Shown here one piece after another: positions 47,901-55,775 of a DNA stretch of 64,000 nucleotides. The position numbers were made by a program, and so were the translations under genes. Location of the stretch: contig NZ_QGHL01000012.1 in assembly GCF_003171715.1 (NCBI RefSeq), positions 62,001 through 126,000 of the forward strand, written 5' to 3'. The notes below the pieces were generated by a model. It was not told where the DNA came from, did no database searches, and was given only the letters and a program-made list of their open reading frames with translations. This DNA is from Novosphingobium meiothermophilum. GTDB taxonomy: Bacteria; Pseudomonadota; Alphaproteobacteria; Sphingomonadales; Sphingomonadaceae. Numbering within the stretch: the first letter of the stretch is position 1; each line of letters opens with the position of its first letter.

Positions 47901-49223
47901 CGGGCTGATGCGGCAATCCAAGGGCTTGGCCGCACCAATCGAACCAATCAGGCTTCGGCCCCGCTGTTCAGACCGGTAACGACCGATGTGCGCGGCGAGC
48001 GCCGCTTCATCTCGACGATCGCACGGCGCCTCGACAGCCTCGGTGCCTTGACGCGTGGGCAGCGCCAGACCGGCGGGCAAAACCTGTTCGATCCGGCTGA
48101 CAACCTCGAGAGCATCTATGCCAAGGGGGCGCTCCATCGCTGGTTCGGCCTCTTGTTCACCGGCAAGCTCGAAGCGGTCAGCCTCGGGCGCTTCCAGGAG
48201 CTGACAGGCCTGCGGATCGAGGCGCCTGACGGGTCGATGGTCGATGATCTGCCGTCGATCCAGCGCTGGCTCAACCGCATCCTGGCGCTTCCCATAGCCT
48301 TGCAGAACGCGATCTTCGATGAGTTCATGGGGCTGGTCGAAGCGCGTATCGATGCCGCCCGGCAGGCTGGCACGCTCGATCTCGGCCTCGAGACGATTGC
48401 AGTCGAGGAGTTCACGGTCCTATCGGACACGCTGCTACGCACCGATCCGGCATCGGGCGCGACGACCCATCTCCTCGAACTGGAGATCGCCAGGGCCCTG
48501 AAGCCGCTCACGCTGACGCGGCTCGAGGAGACTCACGGCATCACGGGGCAACGGCAGCGACCGGTTCGGAACGCCCGTTCAGGTCGGGTCGCCCTGCTGG
48601 TCCCCGCGCGTAGCATTCTTGCCGATGACGGCACGCGCGTGGTCCGCTTCGAATTGCTGCGTCCGCTGGGGCGCAGTCATATCACCGAAGATCAATTGGC
48701 TGAGAGCAGCTGGGAGGACATTGCCATCGGCGCATTCCGCGAGGCGTGGGCCGCCGAGGTGGAAGAGGCGAGGACCAGCCACAAGCGCGAGCGCCTCTAT
48801 CTTGCGACGGGCCTCCTGCTGCCGGTCTGGGACAAGCTGCCTTCGGATTTCGTGAGGGTGAACCGCATCTCGGCTGCGGATGGCCGGTCGCTCCTTGGCC
48901 GGGAGGTTCCCGTCCACTGCGTGCCCGAACTGTGCCGAGCGCTGGGTCTGGAACGCGAGCAAACTCTTTCCGCCGACGACGTTGTAAAGACCGTCTTGGC
49001 AACGGGCAGGGCCATCGAGTTCGCGGGCCGCGAGCTGCTCATGGTCAAGCGCAGCTTGGTCAATGGCTCACAGCGAATTGAGCTTACGGGATGGAGTGCT
49101 GCTCGGCTCGACTGGTACAAGGCCCAAGGCTGCTTTACCGAGATCGTCCGCTATCAGACCCGGCTGTTCGTGCCGATCGAGGGCGCGGCGAGCGTGATTG
49201 CCAGACTGGCATCATCGGTATAG
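44982..49223 (+). CDS. N6-methyltransferase-strawberry notch helicase fusion protein
   Basis: A 1413-residue protein. The N-terminal methyltransferase region has a SAM motif LEPSAGTGMLAVWAAKAG near residue 139 and NPPYSHG at about 206. The central helicase has GDGTGAGKGRQ near 475, DEAH near 582 and SATGASD, with the strawberry-notch Helicase_C_4-like region later (GGTGRSYHADL, IQGLGRTNRTNQ). Such fusions are hallmarks of large mobile elements; they may modify and remodel DNA during transfer or counter restriction. AGGAGG precedes ATG 44982. The activity of this protein is unknown. Confidence 0.9.
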   Translation: MSNSPLAFAFDPPSPPLVVTAANAMALQLAAGSALSRSDINRIMTDHFGGTDALGAWSIRDAHAALELAQVQYLQAFHQIQLSTPIDEADQFFCCLDDRIPTQTNRSDEQIEWQQFATPPRLAWLAARACALGADELALEPSAGTGMLAVWAAKAGTRLALNEISPLRRDCLTAVFPAARVTGHDAELIDELLDPAVVPSAVLMNPPYSHGIERGHNGRTGARHLRSAWNRLAPGGRLVAIMPEWFDCARFLAGAKGPVSLRLNAAVERAFFKNGTGITTRLLVLDKVEGANEPVAIRTNAFRQLVDLVDALPARASLEAVTEQSSLPARAPFRLVAVPRRPLPTPARVTPAASAIGRLTYQSLEVPAPLAPQVGHYLPYRPSRIVIDGAAEHPTPLVESVAMGSIAAPMPEAVPQLPEGLVAKGLLSAAQAETLIYASSAHARDLPGRFEPEDKGCSFKASAEGQVYRQGYFLGDGTGAGKGRQVASVILDRWVRGERCHIWISKNEALLEDARRDWAALGGLPIDIQPLASWKLGSPIAMREGILFVTYPTLRSGRNDATRLDQILAWAGDDFDGVIVFDEAHAMANAAGGEGSRGKVKGSEQGIAGVRLQNLLPRARVLYASATGASDVNNLAYATRLGLWGPETAFANREAFVADIRDGGIAAMELVARDLKSLGLYTARALSFAGVEYEILEHSLTEDQIAVYDAYAEAWAIIHANLSDALEATRIVDSETGGTLNSGAKSAALSIFEGTKQRFFAQLLLSMKLPSLLPAIDAAIADGHAVVVQLVSTAEAMLNRRLAELSDEEREAPEIDLSPREYVIDYLGKSFPVRLMAVFTDENGNPRSEPMSDEQGAPVLCRSALAARDRMIEQLCALPPIATALDAIIERFGVDQVAEVTGRTRRLILGHEGRQKLQSRSPRANVAETQAFMDGAKRILVFSDAGGTGRSYHADLAAKNQARRVHFLLEPGWRADAAIQGLGRTNRTNQASAPLFRPVTTDVRGERRFISTIARRLDSLGALTRGQRQTGGQNLFDPADNLESIYAKGALHRWFGLLFTGKLEAVSLGRFQELTGLRIEAPDGSMVDDLPSIQRWLNRILALPIALQNAIFDEFMGLVEARIDAARQAGTLDLGLETIAVEEFTVLSDTLLRTDPASGATTHLLELEIARALKPLTLTRLEETHGITGQRQRPVRNARSGRVALLVPARSILADDGTRVVRFELLRPLGRSHITEDQLAESSWEDIAIGAFREAWAAEVEEARTSHKRERLYLATGLLLPVWDKLPSDFVRVNRISAADGRSLLGREVPVHCVPELCRALGLEREQTLSADDVVKTVLATGRAIEFAGRELLMVKRSLVNGSQRIELTGWSAARLDWYKAQGCFTEIVRYQTRLFVPIEGAASVIARLASSV

Positions 49224-49230
49224 CTCCTTG

Positions 49231-49267
49231 CCAAATGGCATTGTTCGGCGTACATGATGCCATATGG
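49231..49267. promoter_or_regulatory. Operator-like palindrome of the Xre-RES toxin-antitoxin operon
   Basis: Arms CCAAATGGCAT (49231-49241) and ATGCCATATGG (49257-49267) are inverted repeats with one mismatch and a 15-bp spacer, ending 9 bp before the antitoxin ATG. TGGCAT occurs again at 49207. Autoregulation by the antitoxin or complex is the usual mode for such operons. Confidence 0.6.
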
Positions 49268-49276
49268 AGAACTGCC

Positions 49277-49690
49277 ATGCTGGCGCTGCAACCCGTTGAT
49301 ACTGCCGTTACTGCTTTCCGTCCCGATCCGATAACCCAGGACGAGGCATCTGCCATGTTCCGGGCAGTCCTCAATCTGTTCGGCAAATGGGAACTGACCG
49401 ACGAGCAGGCTGCAACCCTGCTCGACATGCCGGTGCGCTCCTATCGCCGATGGAAGGCAGAAGGCCCCGGGCGTATTTCGCGTGATGGGCGTGCGCGCCT
49501 GTCCAACCTCATGGGGATCCACAAGGCGCTCCGGATCATCTTCTCCGAAGCGACCCGCGGGTATTCTTGGATCAGAGCAGCTAATGAAGCGTTCGGCGGA
49601 GCCAGTGCGCTCGACGTGATGCTGGGAGGCGAGCTGACCGACATCATGCGGGTGCGTCGCTACCTCGACGCCGAGCGCGGTGGCTGGTGA
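49277..49690 (+). CDS. Xre/MbcA/ParS family antitoxin
   Basis: A 137-residue protein with an Xre-like HTH (LFGKWELTDEQAATLLDMPV, SYRRWKAEG) and the C-terminal toxin-binding domain (LMGIHKALRIIFSEATRGYS, FGGASALDVMLGGELTDIMR, VRRYLDAERGGW). ATG 49277 follows GGAGA and lies just after the palindrome. The stop overlaps the toxin start by 4 bp (GTGA). It is expected to block its partner toxin and repress the operon. Confidence 0.92.
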   Translation: MLALQPVDTAVTAFRPDPITQDEASAMFRAVLNLFGKWELTDEQAATLLDMPVRSYRRWKAEGPGRISRDGRARLSNLMGIHKALRIIFSEATRGYSWIRAANEAFGGASALDVMLGGELTDIMRVRRYLDAERGGW

Positions 49691-50421
49691 GCGAAGCACC
49701 AGAAATCCCCGTTTCTAGAGTTGAGTGGAAGGGCGCTGTCAGGATCATCCGCAGTGCCTTTCCGCCGATCGACCTGTTCGAAGACATCGCCGATCCCGCA
49801 GACTGGCCGCTGCTGATCTTGGCCGAGCAGAAGACCAATCCTCGCATCATGGCGAAGATTGGTAATCTCGACCTCGTTCCGGTTGACCGCCGCGTTGGCG
49901 GCAACGGCGCCTCCTACCTCATGGCGCCGTTCACCCATGTCAGCATTGACCGGCCAAGCCGTTTTACCGACGGAAGTTATGGCGTGCTCTATGTCGGCGA
50001 CCGGTTCGAGACCGCGCTGTTCGAGACGATCCACCACCATGCCCGATTCATGGCACGAACCCACGAAGCGCCTGGCTGGACCTCGCAGTTCCGGGAGATC
50101 GTCATGACGGTCGATGCAGACCTGCATGATCTCCGGCCTCAGGCGGGGAAGCCGGATTCGGCGCTCGATCCCGACAGCTATGCCGCGTCTCAAGCGCTCG
50201 CGCGGCACCTTTGGGGTGCGGGATCGGACGGGATTGCTTACCCGAGCATCCGGCACCCCGGCGGGGAATGCGTCGCGCTATTCTACCCGGATTGCGCATC
50301 AAATCCGCTTCAGGGGCGGCACCTCGACTATCACTGGGATGGCGCGCGGGTTGATCTGTTTCGTGATGCGGGATCGGGCGCTGTCTTCCGGATTGTCGAT
50401 TTGCCGCCCGATCTCGTCTGA
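49687..50421 (+). CDS. RES domain toxin
   Basis: A 244-residue RES-family toxin (GTG start). The family's Arg/Glu/Ser active-site pattern is suggested by RFTDGSYGVLYVGDRFETAL, where YVGDRFETALFET holds the Glu, and by the later ALARHLWGAGSDGIAYPS. RES toxins such as MbcT break down NAD+ by an ADP-ribosyltransferase-like fold. The protein is somewhat longer than typical RES toxins (about 150-230 residues). It is coupled to the Xre-type antitoxin and may protect or stabilise the island. Confidence 0.9.
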   Translation: MSEAPEIPVSRVEWKGAVRIIRSAFPPIDLFEDIADPADWPLLILAEQKTNPRIMAKIGNLDLVPVDRRVGGNGASYLMAPFTHVSIDRPSRFTDGSYGVLYVGDRFETALFETIHHHARFMARTHEAPGWTSQFREIVMTVDADLHDLRPQAGKPDSALDPDSYAASQALARHLWGAGSDGIAYPSIRHPGGECVALFYPDCASNPLQGRHLDYHWDGARVDLFRDAGSGAVFRIVDLPPDLV

Positions 50422-50485
50422 CCGAACCAGCTGGGTTTCCAGACAGGTGCTGTAGGATCTCCGAGCGCAGTTGACGGCCGCTGGC

Positions 50486-50998
50486 TCATGCCTGCGAACC
50501 AGCCTTAACGAGTTCATGAAGGGCTTTGTCCGGCGACACCGGGCCCTTATACAGCGGGCTACATGGTGTCTCCGCTAACTTGGCGGAAATCGCCAGGAGG
50601 TCGTCATCATCACCCTTCTCATAGGCATAGGCGGCCAGCCAGAACTCGGCCTGCTTAACGAACTCATTGAGGATGCCTACGACGCTCCGGTTCGCCGTCT
50701 TAGCGTACTGGACCTTGTCCATTCGCCAGACTTCCTGTGCGATGAATTCAGATGAGACGCCGTGCTCCTTCAGAACCAGCGCCAGTTGTGCGGGAAAGCG
50801 TCGAGCAAGAGTGGCCGCTGGGGCTAGCGGCATTAGCACGGGAAGCAGCGTGCGCTCAGAAACCAGCACAGCGACTTGCGGCTTCCAGAATATGGCCGTG
50901 GCATACCAGCTGCCCAGTGCTGTGTCGCTTGGCCCAGACGCAACGATTTCCGGCTTAATGCGATCAAGCAGCTTCTTGGTGCAATGGAGTTGGAACAT
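50486..50998 (-). CDS. DUF6933-like hypothetical protein
   Basis: About 170 residues, starting MFQLHCTKKLLDRIKPEIVA. The opening LHCTKKLLD, the segment LGSWYATAIFW, and LLPVLMPL match the DUF6933 pattern as I remember it. An upstream ATG at 51094 in the same frame would add 32 residues without this signature. It is transcribed against its neighbours, between the toxin pair and the TIR gene. Function unknown; mobile-element location suggests a defence or accessory role. Confidence 0.75.
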   Translation of the reverse strand: MFQLHCTKKLLDRIKPEIVASGPSDTALGSWYATAIFWKPQVAVLVSERTLLPVLMPLAPAATLARRFPAQLALVLKEHGVSSEFIAQEVWRMDKVQYAKTANRSVVGILNEFVKQAEFWLAAYAYEKGDDDDLLAISAKLAETPCSPLYKGPVSPDKALHELVKAGSQA

Positions 50999-51347
50999 CA
51001 CGGCGCAGGATAGGGTTTGGCTTCCAGCGCGTCCACTGAAGCTGCCGACCTTGCTGCCGAAATGGCAAGAACCGCCGACATAGCCGCCGTTCACCAGCTG
51101 GGGATCACTGCTGAAACCCGCCCTTCATTCAGTACCGAGGATTGACTGCTCTCAGGCCTCGCCCGTGGCCCGCTTAGCGGCCAAATTATCGTGGAAAGCG
51201 GACGCTAAGGCGGCGACATTCCTTCGAACTCCCAGCGATTTCAAGCAGCAAGCTTCGTAGCGACTGAAAACTAATCAGGCCCTTCCATCAGCTCGGTCGC
51301 GCCTGGCGACGTTGAGCGTAGTCGGCGGTGGCGGGGAAAAAGCCATA

Positions 51348-52691
51348 GTGAGCACACTCAAAAGGGAACAAAAAGAGATCGAATATCATCGGCGCTTATG
51401 GCATAGCGATTATGACGGTTTGCGAATTCAACTTGCTGGCGGGGGCATCATGGCGATCGAGTTCCGGCGTGGCGGCCGCAAGGTATCCAGCGGAGAATTC
51501 TTCAAGGGCATGATGGATGATGCTTTCGACGAGGTAATGAACAGCTATGCCGAAGAGGTGCATGGCAAGGCGGCTTCGGTCGTCGATCCAGCGACCGGCA
51601 AACACGCACCGGTCTTCGTGCGACGTATCGGGAAACAGGGCTGGACCGTCTTCACCAGCGGGTCGCCTGCCTTCGCGCGAGCGCTGGAACAAAGATTGGG
51701 GCTCGACAGGGGAGAAGTCCACGGCATGAATGAACCGGCAGATCGTGAACGCCTAGTCTATCTCGCGCACGCATCAGAAGACAAGCCAATCGTGAAGCCT
51801 CTGGCCGAAGGCCTGCTGCAGCGCGGTATCAATGTCTGGTATGATAATTGGGAAATCGGATATGGCGACAGCCTGCGTCGCAAGATGGAGGAAGGCCTCG
51901 GCAACTGCACGCATTTCGTCGTCCTGCTAACCCGGACTTCGATTGCCAAGCCGTGGGTCAATGAAGAAATCGACGCCGGGCTGATGAGCGCGGTCGAAGG
52001 GACGGCAAAGTTCATCGGCCTGCGCCATGACCTGCCATTGTCGTCTGTATCGCGGTTTCTCAAGACCCGGCTCACTCCCGAATATAGCCCGGGAGAAGAC
52101 GGCATCGAAGCGCTGGCTGCTGAGATTTTCGGCGTTAGTAAAAAGCCTCCGCTCGGTCAGACACCCCGGTATGTGCAACAGCACGAGGCTGGCTCCACCT
52201 GGTCGTCGTCTGCGCGCGTCGTCGCCGAATATTTCGTGCGGAACAGTGAGTTGGGCCATTCGATGGATCCGCAGGCTAATTATGCAGAGATCCAGGAGGC
52301 GACCGGACTGCCTATGCCTGATGTGCGGATCGGGGTGCTCGATCTTGTCGGCGCCGGACTTCTGGAAAAGGAAGATTATATCGGCGGAGAATCGCATATC
52401 TGGCCGAAGGGCGACCTTTTCGCGACATTCGATGGCGTATTCATGGACTGGAATCCCGAGATTGACGCCCGCGATCTCGCGGTCCGGCTCATCAATCTCG
52501 ACACCGACCAAGCGGATGCCGAGGAGGTGGATCAGGCGCTTGGCTGGGGGGCCCGCCGCTTCAACGCGGCGGCCGCCTATCTGGTCTCAGCGCGGATAGT
52601 CCAGCCCATCGAACACTCGGGTGGCAATGGCTATTGGCCCTGTGGCTTCTTGATGGGTGATGAACTGCTGCGTTTCGTGAGAAGTCTCTGA
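51348..52691 (+). CDS. TIR domain protein with probable winged-helix C-terminus
   Basis: About 447 residues. An N-terminal 130-residue region of unknown type is followed by a TIR domain (about 133-240): RLVYLAHASEDKPIVKPLAE, then INVWYDNWEIGYGDSLRRKM, and KPWVNEEIDAG, in which the Glu four residues after Trp203 fits the NADase catalytic position. The last 160 residues look like one or two winged helices (EIQEATGLPMPDVRIGVLDL, GAGLLEKEDY). Starts at TTG 51312, GTG 51348 and ATG 51450 are all possible; none has a strong ribosome site. It lies directly before the Qat operon and is a probable antiphage effector. Confidence 0.85.
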   Translation: MSTLKREQKEIEYHRRLWHSDYDGLRIQLAGGGIMAIEFRRGGRKVSSGEFFKGMMDDAFDEVMNSYAEEVHGKAASVVDPATGKHAPVFVRRIGKQGWTVFTSGSPAFARALEQRLGLDRGEVHGMNEPADRERLVYLAHASEDKPIVKPLAEGLLQRGINVWYDNWEIGYGDSLRRKMEEGLGNCTHFVVLLTRTSIAKPWVNEEIDAGLMSAVEGTAKFIGLRHDLPLSSVSRFLKTRLTPEYSPGEDGIEALAAEIFGVSKKPPLGQTPRYVQQHEAGSTWSSSARVVAEYFVRNSELGHSMDPQANYAEIQEATGLPMPDVRIGVLDLVGAGLLEKEDYIGGESHIWPKGDLFATFDGVFMDWNPEIDARDLAVRLINLDTDQADAEEVDQALGWGARRFNAAAAYLVSARIVQPIEHSGGNGYWPCGFLMGDELLRFVRSL

Positions 52692-52953
52692 CCCTGCCCG
52701 GCAACACAGCCGTCGTTCGAGGCGGCAAATGGCACCCCTAAAAGCTGCCCTACTTTCACAGGCAGCGTTGGCGACCCCGATCAACCGGCATGGGACGGTT
52801 ACGACGGTTGGCTTTCAGGAGAGAGATAACACAGCTGCCGGTCAGTAATATCCACGCGTAACCCACAGAAACCTCTCAGATTTTGATGAAGTTCCGGCTT
52901 GACGTCAGCAATCAACGTGGAACATGCTGCGAATATTCGGGGGTGAGGCTTAG

Positions 52954-54873
52954 ATGTGGTCAGATAACGAGACTATCCGTGACTTGGTCAACTTCTCTCA
53001 TGTTGCAGATATCGCTGCCGAACGGATAGTCGGCGCAATGGGCGAGCCGCTATCGGTCGGCATTTCAGGTGACTGGGGCGTTGGCAAATCGTCGATGATG
53101 AAGCTGTTGCGTACCTCGCTCGGCAAGCACACGGACGTCGAGTTCCGCTTCGTGGAATTCAACGCCTGGCTCTATCAGAATTACGATGACGCCCGTGCCG
53201 CCCTGATGGAGGCAATCGCCGCTGCCGTGGTCGAACAGGCCGTTGCGAAGAAGGACTCGCTTTCGGAAACGGCGCTGAAGCACGCCCGTAGTCTGTTCGG
53301 TCGCGTGAAGAAGCTCAGACTGCTGGGTCTCATCGGCTCTACGGCGATTGACATCTACTCAGGCGGTCATCTTACGCCATTCCTCGCGGCGGGGATGGGG
53401 ACGGTAACCGGCTTGCTCGACGGTGAAGTTACTGGCGAAGACCTAAAGAAGGCCGAGAAACTCGCTACGGACACCTACGAGGGCGGGAAAAAGCTGGTCG
53501 GCGACAAGAAGCCGGACGCGGCGCCCGAACCGGAAGAGGCTGATAGTCCGCGCAAAGCCATCCAGGCCTTTCGTGATGATTTGGAAGCGACGCTGACCGA
53601 ACTTGGCGTAACCCTCGTGGTGCTAATTGACGATCTGGACCGCTGTCTGCCCAAGACCGCAATCGCGACGCTCGAATCGATGCGTTTGTTTCTCTTCCTG
53701 AAGCACACCGCCTTCGTCATTGCCGCTGACGAGGGCATGATCCGGCAGGCCGTGCGCTCGCATTTCGAGAACGCGACGCTCGATGACGATCTCGTCACCA
53801 ACTATTTCGACAAGCTAATCCAGCTGCCCATCCGCGTGCCCGCGCTCGGCACCCAGGAAGTGCGGGCATATCTGATGATGCTGTTCGTAGATGCCGAGCC
53901 GGATCTCGACGGTACGGTGAAGGACAGTGTCCGCGAGGCCGTCTGCAAGCGCCTGGCTCAATCTTGGACCGGAGCTCGGGTCGATAAGGCATTCGTATCG
54001 GACGCGATCAAGAACTGCCCACCGAACGCCGAATGCCCATCGGGCTTGCTGAACCGCCTCGCGCTTGCTGAGCGGATCGCTCCTATTCTGACGACATCGC
54101 CCAAGATTCGTGGCAATCCCCGCCTCATCAAGCGCTTCCTCAACACCCTATCAATGCGCACCTCCATGGCGCGAATCCAGTCAGTAACTGTGGACGAGGA
54201 AGTGCTGGTCAAGCTTCTGCTGTTCGAACGCTGCGGCGACAAGGATGCCTATGCCGAACTGCTTCGCGCGGTGAACGAATCCGAGGACGGCTACGCTGCA
54301 TTTCTTGGGGACATGGAGCGGCGCGCTCGCGGCGATGACACCGCGCCAGAGCTGGAAAAGCCATGGAACGAAGCGTTCCATATGAACTGGCTCACGCTGG
54401 ACCCCCCGCTTGCTGATAAGGATCTGCGCGGCGCGCTCTACGTCGGTCGAGAAAGCCATCCAATCATTTCCCGTGCGGACGAATTGTCGTCCGAGGCGAT
54501 GGAGGTGCTCGACATGCTCCTGAAGCTGAATTCGGCGAGTCCGATTGTCAGCGACGAGATCGCGAAATTGTCGAATCCGGAAATCGGCCGAATCACCGAC
54601 AAGATCATCGTGAGGGCAAGGAACGAGGTATCTTGGGGGACACCCCCGATCCTCAACGCCTTGCAGGCGCTCGCTGCCGCTTCAACGACTTCTGCCCGTG
54701 CAGTCGTCGCCTTCTTCAGTGAGGTGCCGTCCAGTCAGATCAAGGCATCCATCGTACCGCGTCTCGCAGCGCTTGTCTGGGGGCAAGAGGTGCTCACCGC
54801 TTTCCACAAGCGAGGTGACTTGGCCGTTCCGGCAAAGAATGCCGTCACGAAATCAATGAAGGGGGAGAAATGA
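52954..54873 (+). CDS. qatA: QatA: KAP family P-loop ATPase of the Qat antiphage system
   Basis: A 639-residue KAP NTPase: Walker A GDWGVGKS at residues 39-46, Walker B LVVLIDDLDRCLP near 226, and the KAP insert between them with possible membrane-associated segments (LLGLIGSTAIDIYSGGH, LTPFLAAGMGTVTGLL). A later helical region follows (NPRLIKRFLNTLS). With the three following genes it reproduces the described QatABCD gene order. GGGGGTGAGG precedes ATG 52954. Its stop overlaps qatB by 4 bp. Confidence 0.92.
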   Translation: MWSDNETIRDLVNFSHVADIAAERIVGAMGEPLSVGISGDWGVGKSSMMKLLRTSLGKHTDVEFRFVEFNAWLYQNYDDARAALMEAIAAAVVEQAVAKKDSLSETALKHARSLFGRVKKLRLLGLIGSTAIDIYSGGHLTPFLAAGMGTVTGLLDGEVTGEDLKKAEKLATDTYEGGKKLVGDKKPDAAPEPEEADSPRKAIQAFRDDLEATLTELGVTLVVLIDDLDRCLPKTAIATLESMRLFLFLKHTAFVIAADEGMIRQAVRSHFENATLDDDLVTNYFDKLIQLPIRVPALGTQEVRAYLMMLFVDAEPDLDGTVKDSVREAVCKRLAQSWTGARVDKAFVSDAIKNCPPNAECPSGLLNRLALAERIAPILTTSPKIRGNPRLIKRFLNTLSMRTSMARIQSVTVDEEVLVKLLLFERCGDKDAYAELLRAVNESEDGYAAFLGDMERRARGDDTAPELEKPWNEAFHMNWLTLDPPLADKDLRGALYVGRESHPIISRADELSSEAMEVLDMLLKLNSASPIVSDEIAKLSNPEIGRITDKIIVRARNEVSWGTPPILNALQALAAASTTSARAVVAFFSEVPSSQIKASIVPRLAALVWGQEVLTAFHKRGDLAVPAKNAVTKSMKGEK

Positions 54874-55775
54874 TGGGCACGTCCGCCTCTAGCCGCGGCC
54901 CGGGATCTGGCCCCGACATTCCGATTGTACCCCCGTGGGTCGACAGTCCGCCACAGCAGCCCGCGCCCCAACCTCCGCAGCCAATACCCACACCGGGGCA
55001 AACGCCGACGTCCCCCTCTCCGCAGGCGCCTCAGTCGCCAAATCCTCAGGTTCTCCCGCCACCAAACCCCCAGCCGCAGCCTCAGCCCGAACCCTCGCCA
55101 CCTGGCCGGTGGCGCGGGGTAAGGACGTCGCTCGGCAAATTCGGAGGCGGGGGCGACGACCGCGGCAGGCACTTGCGCCGTGGACTCGGCCACTATTCGC
55201 GGAGCGGCATGGGAGGCAGCGGCAATGCTGCGCGCCGGATGGGTGGTTCGGCCAGAACAGCCAGCGTCCTGCACAGCGCTCTGACCGCGCTGGCGAATGG
55301 AGAACCTCTTCCTCAGGAACTGGGGATTGACCCGCAGGCCCTGGTCGGGCTGTCACCATCAGAGTTTGCTGACGCTCTCGTGGATGCTATCCGCCCGATC
55401 GACGGAACGCAAGACGCCGAGGCAACACGTGATTCGGTGGCGCGAGCGCTATCCGACATGCTGGACCAGAATGCCGATATCACCAGCTTGACGCCGCAAC
55501 AGGTCGATCAGGTCACAGCCTCGACCCTTGGATATGACGTCGCCCTGCGCATCGAGCTGGATGTCGGAAAAGCGATCATCGCCAAGGCCCCCACGAAGGG
55601 TGACGGATTGGAGCGGCTCCAGGAAATGAAGGACTATGTGCGCGAGATCGTAGCTGCTGAATACGCAGAGGAGCGCTCCAGCGTTGGGACCGTCGGTCGC
55701 GCAGCTATTGAGCGGATTTCGCGCAACGCGATTCAACAGGCATTCGAAGTGTTTGAGGAGGATGGCGAGCTGTGA
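54870..55775 (+). CDS. qatB: QatB: uncharacterised Qat component with Pro-rich N-terminus
   Basis: A 301-residue protein. Residues about 10-80 are a Pro/Gln-rich low-complexity region, then a Gly/Arg-rich stretch (GGGGDDRGRHLRRGLGHYSR), then a predicted helical domain (LTALANGEPLPQELGIDPQA, then LSPSEFADALVDAIRP). Identity as QatB rests on position between the KAP ATPase and the QueC-like gene and on the general description of QatB as an uncharacterised protein. Both ends overlap neighbours by 4 bp. Confidence 0.85.
   Translation: MMGTSASSRGPGSGPDIPIVPPWVDSPPQQPAPQPPQPIPTPGQTPTSPSPQAPQSPNPQVLPPPNPQPQPQPEPSPPGRWRGVRTSLGKFGGGGDDRGRHLRRGLGHYSRSGMGGSGNAARRMGGSARTASVLHSALTALANGEPLPQELGIDPQALVGLSPSEFADALVDAIRPIDGTQDAEATRDSVARALSDMLDQNADITSLTPQQVDQVTASTLGYDVALRIELDVGKAIIAKAPTKGDGLERLQEMKDYVREIVAAEYAEERSSVGTVGRAAIERISRNAIQQAFEVFEEDGEL

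Noticed and set aside
52744-52767. GCTGCC/GGCAGC inverted repeat after the TIR gene
   Set aside because: Only 6-bp arms, no T-run; not enough to call a terminator or operator.
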